Shown here: piece by piece, positions 54,616 through 64,000 of the stretch
How positions within the stretch are numbered: the stretch's first letter is position 1
Layout of the letters: each line of letters begins with the position of its first letter
Source: Corydoras sp. C115
Taxonomy: Eukaryota; Chordata; Actinopteri; Siluriformes; Callichthyidae
NCBI GenBank assembly: GCA_019802505.1
Contig: JAFMOC010000082.1
Span: 1,052,501 to 1,116,500 of the forward strand
Length of the DNA: 64,000 nt
Direction of reading: 5' to 3'
The notes under the pieces: generated by a model
Told to the model about the DNA's origin: nothing
Databases searched by the model: none
Seen by the model: the letters and a program-made list of their open reading frames with translations, nothing else
Made by a program: the position numbers and the translations under genes

Positions 54616-54830
54616 TCTCAATATCTTCCGCTTAATGTTCTACTAGGGTTGCAAAGGGGTTCCCATGCCTTTGCAGGGAGAACGCTTCAGCGCTGGGCAG
54701 ATACACATAGGACAGGATGCCAATCCATCGCTGGGCACACACTATATAGGGCAATTTAGAGCAGACAATTCGCCTTGAATCCTTGTTTTTGGATAATGAA
54801 AAGAAACAGGAGAACCTGGAAGAAGCCCCC
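54616..54830 (-). mobile_element. Old SINE fragment next to (AAT)n
   Basis: Tail and central segments of the family; the head is replaced by an (AAT)n run at about 54832-54871. Confidence 0.7.
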
Positions 54831-54870
<40 letters not shown>

Positions 54871-55204
54871 CTTTAAATTAGAGGTATGCAGGTTACTGGT
54901 GGGGCAGCATCATGTCCAAACAATAAGCAGAGCCTGTCTCTGGCAATAACTGCTCAAATCTTGTTTAAACTGAAATTAGTGTTAATATATTAAATTTTAA
55001 TGGCTAGAAAGGTTTCACACATGACCCCTTTAATCGGCAGGTGGTGGTCCATGAAGGTGGACTCAATAAAAATGATGATTGAAATACATGTGCCAGGATT
55101 TAAAGAGGTTTTAATCCTAATCCTCATTCTGAAATGATTGAATTTGAGATGAATATGGGAGAGATCAAATAGCTGCATATCAGAAGCTACAGTCATAACA
55201 GTGT

Positions 55205-55222
55205 GGGGGGGGGGGGGGGGGG
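55205..55222. repeat. 18-base G run
   Basis: Uninterrupted G tract; its true length may differ because homopolymers are error-prone. Confidence 0.9.
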
Positions 55223-56176
55223 TGATGGTGCACATGCCTTGTGAGCACCCTGTGTATGCCCTTAATCTGCCCTTCATCACACAACAGCAATCTCTTCTGT
55301 TGTTTCACCAAAAACAACCAGTTATCAGTAACATCACACCGTCCATCTGTCCACGGCATGAAAACGTCAATGGATTCGGTCCGTCACCGTTTTTTAGATT
55401 AACCCTCAAACCAAACTGTGCATTAGTAAAAATGAATCAATATGTCCCACAATGTATTTATTTACAATCATGTGACAATGTCTTAGTATTGGCCTATATT
55501 TGAATTTTCTATTTACATTCTATAAAATACTTTTCTTGGTACCAGATGAGCATTATAAGGTTTTGTGTCTTTAGAACTACGGTATTTGGATCTGATAATA
55601 CGGACTCTTAGTGAAGCAGGTCAGCGTTTTTGTTGCATATCAGGCATCATAGTATTTGACTATATTGCCATGCGTTAAGGATCTTTTTGTGTGAAGGTAA
55701 ATTAAAAACACTGTAATGTCTAGTGTTGATGAAACTCAGATTTCGGATCTGAGTTATACTTTTTAAATGAAAACTGCGTTACCGCTATACCTGGCTTGAG
55801 TTAGCTAAAGCCTTTAAAACTATAGTTCTAGAAGCCCGAGAGCCTGGAAAGGGTTTTACGAAGATTAGATAGGGATTAAGAATGTGTGCATTAGAATTTA
55901 ATACATAAAGCCGCTGAATTGCAGCACTGCTATGAATTCTACAAGCTCATACTGTACATTTCATGTTGCTGGGGTTGTATTAGAAGCTGTAATTTTAGAA
56001 GAATTCTGCAGTGACCCTGGGTGTTAGTCAGCCTCCACTTAATCACCACTCCTCGTGGCTCGTCCATGTGTGGCTGGTCCTAAAGTGCAAAAGCTATTTG
56101 ACAGAAAAAGGCAAGCAACTCGCTTGAGGTTATTGGAGATGTAGTTATAAAACAATGCACGAGTGGAAGGGGAAAA

Positions 56177-56302
56177 AGAGAGAGAGAGAGAAATAGAATG
56201 TGAGAGAGAGAAAAAGGGAGAGAACTAGAATGCAGAGGATGGAAGAGACTTTAGATAAGAGTACAAGGTCAAGAAGGTGAAGGGCTAGCTAAAGATGGCA
56301 AT

Positions 56303-56339
<37 letters not shown>

Positions 56340-56463
56340 ATATAAATTGTCATCGTTAAATGAATGGGATATGTGCATGCACACACACACACACACAAAA
56401 AAAAAAAACATAGCCATATCCAATCTAAGAAATATAACATTTGCAGAAACAAAACTACACACA

Positions 56464-56495
<32 letters not shown>

Positions 56496-56811
56496 TTGTT
56501 TTAAAGGATTTTTCTCATCTATCCTAATGACAGCTATTTATTATTTGCACATCAACACATACTCAGGCACTCAATCACACACGCACACACACACACACAC
56601 ACACACAAACATAAAAAAGCAATTTGCGCATTGTATTATGTGTGATCCTGCTCGTCATGTCTTTTTGCAGTGTGTGTGGGTGTGTGGGTGTGTATGTGAG
56701 TGTGTTTGAGTGTATGAGGGAAACCTGCAGTGCAGCACAGTCCTTGCTCTTTGATGATCCAGCTACAGCAGGGCAAAGCTGAACAAGGCAGGAACTCTGT
56801 GTGTGTGTGTA

Positions 56812-56843
<32 letters not shown>

Positions 56844-56845
56844 GT
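56177..56845. repeat. (GA)n, (TG)n and (AC)n cluster
   Basis: Purine runs near 56177-56192, then alternating (TG)n and (AC)n at about 56306-56336, 56379-56397, 56463-56490, 56577-56606 and 56801-56840. Confidence 0.92.
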
Positions 56846-57491
56846 GAGGAATGACCAGGGAAAGTGCAGTGCGTGCAGAAATCAGCTTCAGGAGCTTTAC
56901 TCCATCATCTCCCCCTTCCTCTCTCTGCTCCGTTCAGTTAATTTCACTGCAGCTCCTTCAGTTTAGTACAATTCCATTCTGTACTCTTCACTTCAGTATT
57001 GTTTAGTTTGAAATTTTAAAATTATGCTATTTAAATAGATACTAGTTTCAACCCTAATAATTTATTTTGCAACCCATTTAATCTGATAGGGAGGGGGGGG
57101 CTGCTGGCATCTATCCCACTGCCTTAAGGGTAAAAGACTGGGGAACATCTCTCCTGTACATTTCGGTACACTTTAATGTATTTGTTTTTAGTGTTTTTAT
57201 TTATTTTCTTTGGTACTAGTATGATTTAGTTCAATATACAGTTATTTTACATTGTTTTCTATTTAATTAAGTATTCCGTTTTGTTTAGATTGGCATTTAG
57301 ATATTTTGCTAAGTATTTAGTTCTGTTTAGTATTGGGGATTGAGTTTAGTTTAGTATTCAGTTTAATTTTGTTCAGTTGTTTTAGGTATTTAAGGTTTCG
57401 TATTACATTTGTGTTCCATATAGTTCAGGATTTAGGTTTATTTAATTCTGTCTTGCGTTCAGTTCACATTAGTGAGGATCTTATTAACTTT

Positions 57492-58723
57492 CTTACTTAT
57501 TAACAGAATTTTGTTTTGTTCTGTTTGGAATTCAGTTTTTGGAATTTCAGATTTTTTTTTACAACAGTGCAATTCCTTTACTTTATGATTTGGTTCGATA
57601 TTTATTTCTGTTTCATATAGTTGTCTGTTCTGTATAATTCTGGTTTAAAAACAATGCAATTTGCTGAAGTTATCAAATAGTTTTAGAACATTGTTCAGTG
57701 ACTGATCATCTAGTAAAAATAGAAGCAGATAATACAAGATTTGAAACATTTGGTAACTTCCTCTAATACCTGAGATCCATTATACATCATGTGTAACCCG
57801 GTTAATGGTTAAATGAGCACAACCTGGTTTTAAAGCTGCATGTGTGAAGGTGACCTCCATGATGCAGTGCACAAAGAATCATCTTTTATAAGGTCTGGTT
57901 AGTTTAGTATTGTGTGAACCCAGTGTAATATACCAAGTGCTTATAAATTTAAATTTGAGATTTAAAAGTATGTTTGAACCTGAAGCTTGTTCAATTAGAT
58001 ATTCCACACTGAAAACAGATTAGATTTAGACTCAGTGCTGCCTTAAACTCATACATTCATATGGTAATTACAGTTATAATTATGTCATAGCACATCATAA
58101 ACATATGTTCCCTCAACCAGTCACATGGCCAATCACATCCTATTTGCCTGTGGACACAGGCTGGCATGAAGAACATAACAAACTGCAGAATTTGGCCTGT
58201 GTAGTGACTGATGGTCATTGCATGTCAAATGAGCTTATCGTCAGCGTGTATTTGTGTGAAGTTCTAAAGAATATTCCGCTGAAGAGCCGCAATGCAGAGT
58301 CGGAGAGATACAAGCAGAAAAGGAGAGCGACAGAGAGAGTGAGAAGAAGAGAGAGAGAGAGAGACACACAGATAAAAAGAGAGACAGAGAAAGTAAATGG
58401 GAAAATAATGTAGAGATACAGGGGAGTGAGAGACAGAGACAGGGAGAGAGCTGAGATAGAAAGAGACACATCGACTAGGGATGAGAGAGGAAGAAAAGAA
58501 AGAGCTTCAGAAAGAAACCGAGAGAGAACAAAAAGAGAGAAGAAAAGGAATGAAAGAGCGTGAATACAGAACAAACAGGGAAACTGAAAGAGACTGAAAC
58601 AGAAAGTAAGACACGAAGAGCAAATGCTGAAAAAAACAAGGAAAATATACAACAAGAAAATACAGATAATACAGAAATAAGAGCGATGGCTTGAAAGAAC
58701 GTCTAAATTAAGAGAAACAAACA

Positions 58724-58756
<33 letters not shown>

Positions 58757-58890
58757 CACAAACACACAGACAGACAGCATCAAACCACCCTTATATCAAA
58801 TCATCCCGGTGACAACCTGTCTCTCTTTATTTATTTTACCCTTTCATGGCCTTGTCATCGTACATATTTCTCTAACTACCCCCCAACCCC

Positions 58891-58940
<50 letters not shown>

Positions 58941-59666
58941 TGGATTACTCTGCATGGCTCTGAGCCGATGCATTATGTCCATGCTGTGCTGTAAGATTAC
59001 TTCATGTTCTGTGTATGTATGTATTATTCAATCACACAACATTATTTCTGTAAATCGAGTTTCTGTTTACAATGACATCATCAGTGACAGATTAAAGGAC
59101 GTTTGCTTTGATTCGATGTAAGTAGTAAAACCTGATTATTCTCATCCTGCCCCCTGGTGGTTAATATTATATCTGAACTTGAGTAGAACCATTTAAAGGG
59201 CAACTGTTTTACACACTTTGCACTCACTTTGTTTTTGCTGCAACTTACTGCCAGTCAATACCTCAGGTGATCTATATACATACCACACACACACACACGG
59301 AAATAGTACACTTTTACATTTTTAAGTAGAAAAAAACAAAAACAAAAACAAAATGTCTATTAACTACTTACTTATTAACAGAATTTGGTTTTGTTCTGTT
59401 TGGAATTCAGTTTTGTCAAGGTTCAAGATTTTTTTTTACAACGGTGCAATTCCTTTAGTTTATTATTTGGTTCGATATTTATTTCTGTTTCATTTAGTTG
59501 TCTGTTCTGTATAATTCTGGTTTAAAAACAATGCAATTTGCTGAAGTTATCAAATAGTTTTAGAACACCACACACACACACACATACACACACATACACA
59601 CGGAAATAGTACACTTTTACATTTTTAAGTAGAAAAAAACAAAAAAATGTCTATTAACTACTTATA
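57492..59666. repeat. Local direct duplications
   Basis: About 200 bp at 57492-57690 recurs at 59367-59567 at roughly 92 percent identity by eye. Separately, 59282-59371 recurs at 59568-59666, so the second site also carries a partial tandem copy. Confidence 0.9.
58310..58935. repeat. Purine-rich tract followed by (AC)n runs
   Basis: GAGA-rich sequence at about 58310-58560 with strong strand asymmetry, (AC)n at about 58727-58763 and 58891-58935. Confidence 0.9.
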
Positions 59667-60560
59667 TTAACTACTAATTATGCGTGTGTGTGTGTGTGTG
59701 TTACCAAATACCCAAACAAACCAGCCAGTTTGTACTTAAGGCACACGCGCAACACATATTGCACACGTATAATCCCACCCACAACACCTTCATAACTAAA
59801 ACCACTTTTAAACCTGCGCTGCAATATTTGCACATAAAAGCACGACTCACTTTAACTCACTTTAACTTATAAGACCATTTCAGTTCACATCTGTTAGTGC
59901 AATAATTGTACAGTTCTCCTATTTTCAAAATTCAGTGTAAATACATAGTTGAATTTTATGTTATTTTTATTTTATCTTTATTCTATTTTTCTTATCTTCT
60001 TAAATTTAAACTTTATGTGGAGAAGTCAGGAAAGAATTTCACTGCTGGCTGTACAATGTATATCTACATATGTGACAAATAAACCTGATTCTGATTCATA
60101 TTGGATAATTTTCTTAATTCTCCAATATTTCAAGTTGATCTGCACAATTTCCTTAAGCAGCCATTACATAACACAGCACAATGTAGACTTTTTCTCCTTT
60201 CATTAGAATTAAATTATATATATATATAATAATAATAATACATTTTATTTGATGGCGCCTTTCTGGACACTCAAGGTCACCTTACAAAGAAAAAACAATA
60301 AAACATAAATAATAAATAAGGCAATCAGTCAATCATAGTAAAATAAATTTAAGTAAAAAAATAAATTAAAAGATAGAGGAAATAAAATCAGAGATTATAA
60401 GCAATTCTAAAAAGGTGCGTTTTGAGACTCGACTTAAACTGTGATATGGAGTCCAATTTCCTTAAGTCGGGAGGCAGAGCATTCCATAGTCTAGGGGCAG
60501 AGCTACTGAAGGCTCTACCTCCCATGGTGCTAAGGCGCATAGTGTATATATATATATATA

Positions 60561-60885
60561 GGGCGGCACGGTGGATTAGTGGTTAGCATGTTCTCCTCTC
60601 AGCACTAGGGATTCCCGGTTCGAATCCCCATCTGGGTGGAGTTTCCATGTTCTCCCCGTGTCTGTGTCGGTTTCCTCCCACAGTCCAAAAAACAAGGATC
60701 AAGTCAATTGAGTTCTCCAAATTGCCCCATATAGAGTGTGTCTGTGTGAGTGAGTGTCTGCCCAGCGATGGATTGGCGCCCTGTCCTGGGTCTATCTGCC
60801 AAGCACCCGAGACGTTCTCTCCTGGATGGGCATGGGGAACCCCACCGCGACTCTGGTAGAGGATAAAAAAGCGGGAGATAATGAA

Positions 60886-60890
<5 letters not shown>
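60561..60890 (+). mobile_element. tRNA-derived SINE in (AT)n, first of two
   Basis: Directly preceded and followed by (AT)n. Carries a short central deletion before CTCCCACAGTCC. Confidence 0.93.
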
Positions 60891-60918
<28 letters not shown>

Positions 60919-60921
<3 letters not shown>

Positions 60922-61257
60922 GGCACGGTGGCTTAGTGGTTAGCACGTTCGCCTCTCAGCGCTAGGGATTCCCGGTTCGAATCCCCATCTGGGTGGAGTT
61001 TCCATGTTCTCCCCGTGTCTGCGTGGGTTTCCTCCGGGTTCTCCGGTTTCCTCCCACAGTCCAAAAACATGTATCAAGTCAACTGAATTCCCAAAATTGC
61101 CCCATATAGAGTGTGTCTGTGTGAGTGAGTGTGTGCCCAGCGATGGATTGGCGCCCTGTCCTGGGTGTATCTTCCCAGTGCCCGAGACGTTCTCCCCTGG
61201 ATGGGCATGGGGAACCCCACCGCGACCCTAATAGAGGATAAAGCGGGAGATAATGAA

Positions 61258-61261
<4 letters not shown>
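60919..61261 (+). mobile_element. tRNA-derived SINE in (AT)n, second of two
   Basis: Full-length. Begins directly after the (AT)n that follows the previous copy and is itself followed by about 70 bp of (AT)n. Confidence 0.94.
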
Positions 61262-61334
<73 letters not shown>

Positions 61335-61399
61335 GTAGAAGAACAATGCACTCTTACCTTTTTTAAAAACTTGTTTTAAGTTTCAAATTTACAAAAGCG

Positions 61400-62087
61400 A
61401 AAATGCCCCCAATGAACCATTCAAAAGCAATGCGTCTGTTCCCAAATGCCCCAAACAAACCAGTTCGGTTTCGTGTCCAGTGCGCATGCGCAGCACCTGT
61501 GTACATCGGTTCTCCAGTTTCTTTATTATCGGTGGCTTTGGGAATTTCCCAGGAAATCCCCTTCACGGCCCAAGAAACCGGAGTCTGTTCTCCACCCGTT
61601 GTCGCTGCGGCTGCGGCGATTGGACGACTTCACCTGTCAACACGTCCGTTTGGGCGGCGCTGGCGAACGCGGAGTCAATGGGCGGGCAGGTGTGAAACGT
61701 TCAAGCCAATCCTCGCCGAGGAAGGCGGGACCTGGCGGAATACGAGTGGGGTAAACAGTAACGGTCGTTAAAGCTGAGGCGGCCTTCGGTTTGCAAATGC
61801 TCGTTTGGACGCGCGCGCGGGGTCTGATTCTGATATTTCGGAACTAAAATGACCGGACCATGGCGCGGTCAGCGCTGAGGCGACCTGCTCTTTGTCCGAG
61901 TCGACGTTTTTTTTGGTCAAGAAGGGCTAATAAAACGCTTGCCGTAGCCTGGTTTGTGAAGCGAGCGCAGTGAGGTTGGTGGTGGGTCGCCAGCTCGAGG
62001 CTCGGGTTACTTTAGGTCAGGTTTTGTAGTTTTTCTGCCAAACTACAAAAAAAGAACATTAAATCGACTGGACGCAGGGTTTTATAA
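61400..62087 (+). promoter_or_regulatory. CpG-rich promoter and 5' UTR of the IkappaB gene with kappaB and NRF1 sites
   Basis: CpG-dense stretch without TATA. It contains an NRF1-type TGCGCATGCGCA at 61481-61492 and two adjacent kappaB matches, GGGAATTTCC at 61540-61549 and GGAAATCCCC at 61552-61561. Short open frames here are not supported as genes. Confidence 0.6.
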
Positions 62088-62545
62088 ATGGCGTTGGAGA
62101 AGCAGCGGTCACGGAATGAGTATGACGCTCGGAAAATTAGCCCGCCGTCCGGTCTCGGTGTTGCGACGAAGGCTGCTGCCACCGAATCCTGTTACCTCGG
62201 TAACGCGGGCTACGACAAGACGCTGCCGGAGGAGTGGTGCGACAGCGGGCTGGACTCGTTCCTCAGCGGCTCCATCGACCCGGACTGCCCCGAGTCCACT
62301 CTAAATGCCACCGAGCCGCCGTGGAGCTGCGGCCTCAGCTCGGACTCGGCCGAAAGCGAGCGACTGGACTCCGCCATCGGGGACTCGATCAACGACGAGA
62401 CGGTGCGCAGCCTGTCCGAACGGATCGGCACCGTCGCCCTGAAGGAGCCCCCCGAGCTGAGCAGCCATCCCGGCTTGGAGGCAGAGCAGCGACGGAAAGA
62501 GAGGATTTACAACACACTCTGCTTCCTCTCAGAGGATGGAGACAC
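62088..62545 (+). CDS. nfkbib: NF-kappaB inhibitor (IkappaB-beta-like), first coding exon, gene continues beyond window
   Basis: 153 codons from MALEKQRS to LSEDGDT, ending in phase 2 before gtaggt. IkappaB proteins hold NF-kappaB dimers in the cytoplasm until IKK phosphorylates the DSGxxS degron. Here EEWCDSGLDS places that degron at residues 52-57 (Ser53, Ser57), and the tryptophan-cysteine before it matches IkappaB-beta. The EDGDT end is where the ankyrin repeats begin in family members, and the intron falls there too. No ankyrin exon follows within the window. The leader before the degron is longer than in mammalian IkappaB-beta. LSEDGDT also resembles IkappaB-epsilon, which is the main alternative. 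The open frame runs a few codons into the intron, so the end is set by the splice donor. Confidence 0.82.
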
Positions 62546-62596
62546 GTAGGTGTTCCCTGTGAGACTGTAGTTCCATCGGTTCGTCTCAGAGCCATT

Positions 62597-63279
62597 GGCA
62601 CGGTGGCTTAGTGGTTTAGCATGTTCTCCTCTCAGCGCTAGGGATTCCCGGTTCGAATCCCCATCTGGGTGGAGTGTCCATGTTCTCCCTGTGTCTGCCT
62701 GGGTTTCCTCCACGTTCTCCGGTTTCCTCCCACAGTCCAAAAACATGGATCAAGTCAATTCATTCATTCATTCATTATCTCCCGCTTTATCCTCGATTAG
62801 GGTCGCGGTGGGGTTCCCCATGCCCATCCAGGGGAGAACGTCTCGGGCGCTGGGCAGATACACCCAGGACAGGGCGCCAATCCATCGCTGGGCACACACT
62901 CACTCACACAGACACACTCTATATGCGGCAATTTTGAGAATTCAATTAACTTGATCCATGTTTTTGGACTTTGGGAGGAACCCGGAGGAAACCCACGCAG
63001 ACACGGGGAGAACATGGAAACTCCACCCAGATGGGGATTCGAACCGGGAATCCCTAGCGCTGAGAGGCGAATGTGCTAACCACTAAGCCACCGTGCCGGA
63101 TCAAGTCAATTGAGTTCTCCAAAATTGCCCCATATAGAGTGTGAGTGTGTGCCCAGTGATAGATTGGCGCCCTGTTCTGGGTCTATCTGCCCAGCGCCCG
63201 AAACGTTCTCCCCTGGATGAGCATGGGGAACCCCACCGCGACCCTAATGGAGGATAAAGCGGGAGATAATGAATGAATG
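62597..63279 (+). mobile_element. SINE interrupted by another SINE (outer element)
   Basis: Plus-strand copy in two parts, 62597-62760 and 63098-63279. Split by a minus-strand copy at GGATCAAGTCAATT, which is duplicated at 62747-62760 and 63098-63111. Confidence 0.94.
62761..63097 (-). mobile_element. tRNA-derived SINE nested in another SINE (inner element)
   Basis: Nearly full-length minus-strand copy inserted in the central region of the outer copy with a 14-bp duplication. It is younger than the outer element. Confidence 0.95.
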
Positions 63280-63292
63280 ACTTTGCTTTACT

Positions 63293-63642
63293 GGCACGGT
63301 GGCTTAGTGGTTAGCATGTTCTCCTCTCAGCGCTAGGGATTCCCGGTTCGAATCCCCATCTGGGTGGAGTTTCCATGTTCTCTCCGTGTCTGCCTGGGTT
63401 TCCTCCGCGTTCTCCGGTTTCCTCCCACAGTCCAAAACCATGGATCAAGTCAATTGAGTTCTCCAAAATTTCCCCATATAGAGTGTGTATGCGTGCGTGT
63501 CTGTGTGAGTGTGTGCCCAGCGATAGATTGGTGCCCTGTCCTGGGTCTATCTACCCAGCGCCTGAAACGTTCTCCCCTGGATGGGCATGGGGAACCCCAC
63601 TGCGACCCTACTAGAGGATAAAGCGGAAGATAATGAATGAAT
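63293..63642 (+). mobile_element. tRNA-derived SINE, recent copy
   Basis: Flanked by ACTTTGCTTTACT at 63280-63292 and 63643-63655. Follows the tail of the previous SINE directly. Confidence 0.94.
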
Positions 63643-63729
63643 ACTTTGCTTTACTAATGCTTTACGTTAGTCATCCTCTAAACCTTTAGTCATTTAGGTA
63701 GGATGTCTAAACCTTTATCAAAGCCTATA

Positions 63730-63885
63730 GAATGCTGGTGGCTGGACATTTTAATTGGTGAATTATTTTTAGTCCAGCATTGACACTGTGAGCTCCTAAA
63801 AATTCCAGCATCACTGCTGTGTCTGATCCACTTCAACCAGTGTACCATACACTAGCATATCAATGTTACTACAGTGCTGAAAATA
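63730..63885. mobile_element. Palindromic MITE family remnant
   Basis: CAGCATCACTGCTGTGTCTG and CAATGTTACTACAGTGCTGA match the family interior. Confidence 0.5.
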
Positions 63886-63886
63886 A

Positions 63887-64000
63887 TCCATCCATACATT
63901 ATCTTCCGCTTTATCCTCTATTAGGGCCTCTATCCCCATGCCCATCCAGGGGAGAACGTCTCAGGCGCTGGGTTCTCTATGGGGCAATTTGGAGGATTCA
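63887..64000 (-). mobile_element. tRNA-derived SINE, cut by window end
   Basis: 3' part of the family with internal deletions; continues past the last base. Confidence 0.88.

Larger units (their letters stand above)
54872..60560. other. Intergenic, microsatellite-rich, no gene seen
   Basis: 57.0-57.5 kb is a low-complexity T-rich stretch with repeated TTTAGTATT-like words. A CTCF-like motif lies at 59146-59160. 60220-60540 looks like an older repeat fragment. Confidence 0.55.
62546..64000 (+). other. IkappaB gene intron 1, incomplete
   Basis: Filled almost entirely by SINEs, two of them nested, with a MITE remnant at about 63730-63885. No ankyrin exon is visible before the window ends. Confidence 0.7.

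Noticed and set aside
58215..58757. 180-residue minus-strand frame rich in Leu, Ser and Phe
   Set aside because: It is the reverse reading of a GAGA-rich purine tract and an (AC)n run.

Overview
The window is vertebrate nuclear DNA, almost certainly from a ray-finned (teleost) fish. Genes are sparse, split by GT-AG introns and widely spaced. The rest is AT-rich DNA with many (AC)n, (AT)n and (ATT)n microsatellites and dozens of tRNA-derived SINEs of a fish type. The species is not identifiable from the sequence alone.

Four genes are supported. (1) crx/otx5-type homeobox gene, + strand, coding exons at 5780-5888, 6598-6749 and 10766-11314. It encodes a complete 269-residue paired-class K50 homeodomain protein. 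(2) Replication-independent histone H3.3, - strand, coding exons at 20124-19997, 19727-19574 and 19041-18913. It encodes a complete 136-codon protein, with a probable non-coding first exon and CpG-island promoter near 22.4-22.5 kb. (3) A delta-group connexin of the Cx34/35/36 type, + strand, exons 33672-33742 and 46288-47125. It encodes a complete 302-residue electrical-synapse protein with a 12.5-kb intron. (4) The first coding exon of an NF-kappaB inhibitor (IkappaB-beta-like), + strand, 62088-62545; the ankyrin exons lie beyond the window. No other protein-coding gene is convincing; the remaining open frames are SINE or microsatellite translations, or shadows of these four genes.

The crx and connexin genes are both typical of retina and other neural tissue. 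In human, CRX and NFKBIB both lie on 19q13, so the neighbourhood fits an old conserved linkage group (inference).

The dominant repeat is one young tRNA-derived SINE family of about 340 bp. Its head carries Pol III A and B boxes, followed by a conserved central region and a 3' part ending in (AATG)n. I count 26 recent copies, many with intact 10-15 bp target-site duplications, plus about eight older relatives. The recent copies cluster at 0-5.5, 11.8-14.5, 21-25.8 and 60.5-64 kb and are rare in the connexin intron. Several occur as oligomers: a trimer against the crx core promoter, a tetramer at 22.7-24.1 kb and a dimer at 13.8-14.5 kb. The tetramer and the dimer share the same 12-bp linker and diagnostic variants although they sit at different target sites. 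This is the most unusual structure in the window.

Other points of interest are a tandem pair of kappaB sites upstream of the IkappaB gene, a dense cluster of GCTAAT homeodomain-type motifs in the connexin intron, and an 82-bp perfect inverted repeat 2 kb apart. There is also a 224-bp triplication in the H3.3 intron with a SINE in the middle unit, and a foldback element whose arms look like tRNA.
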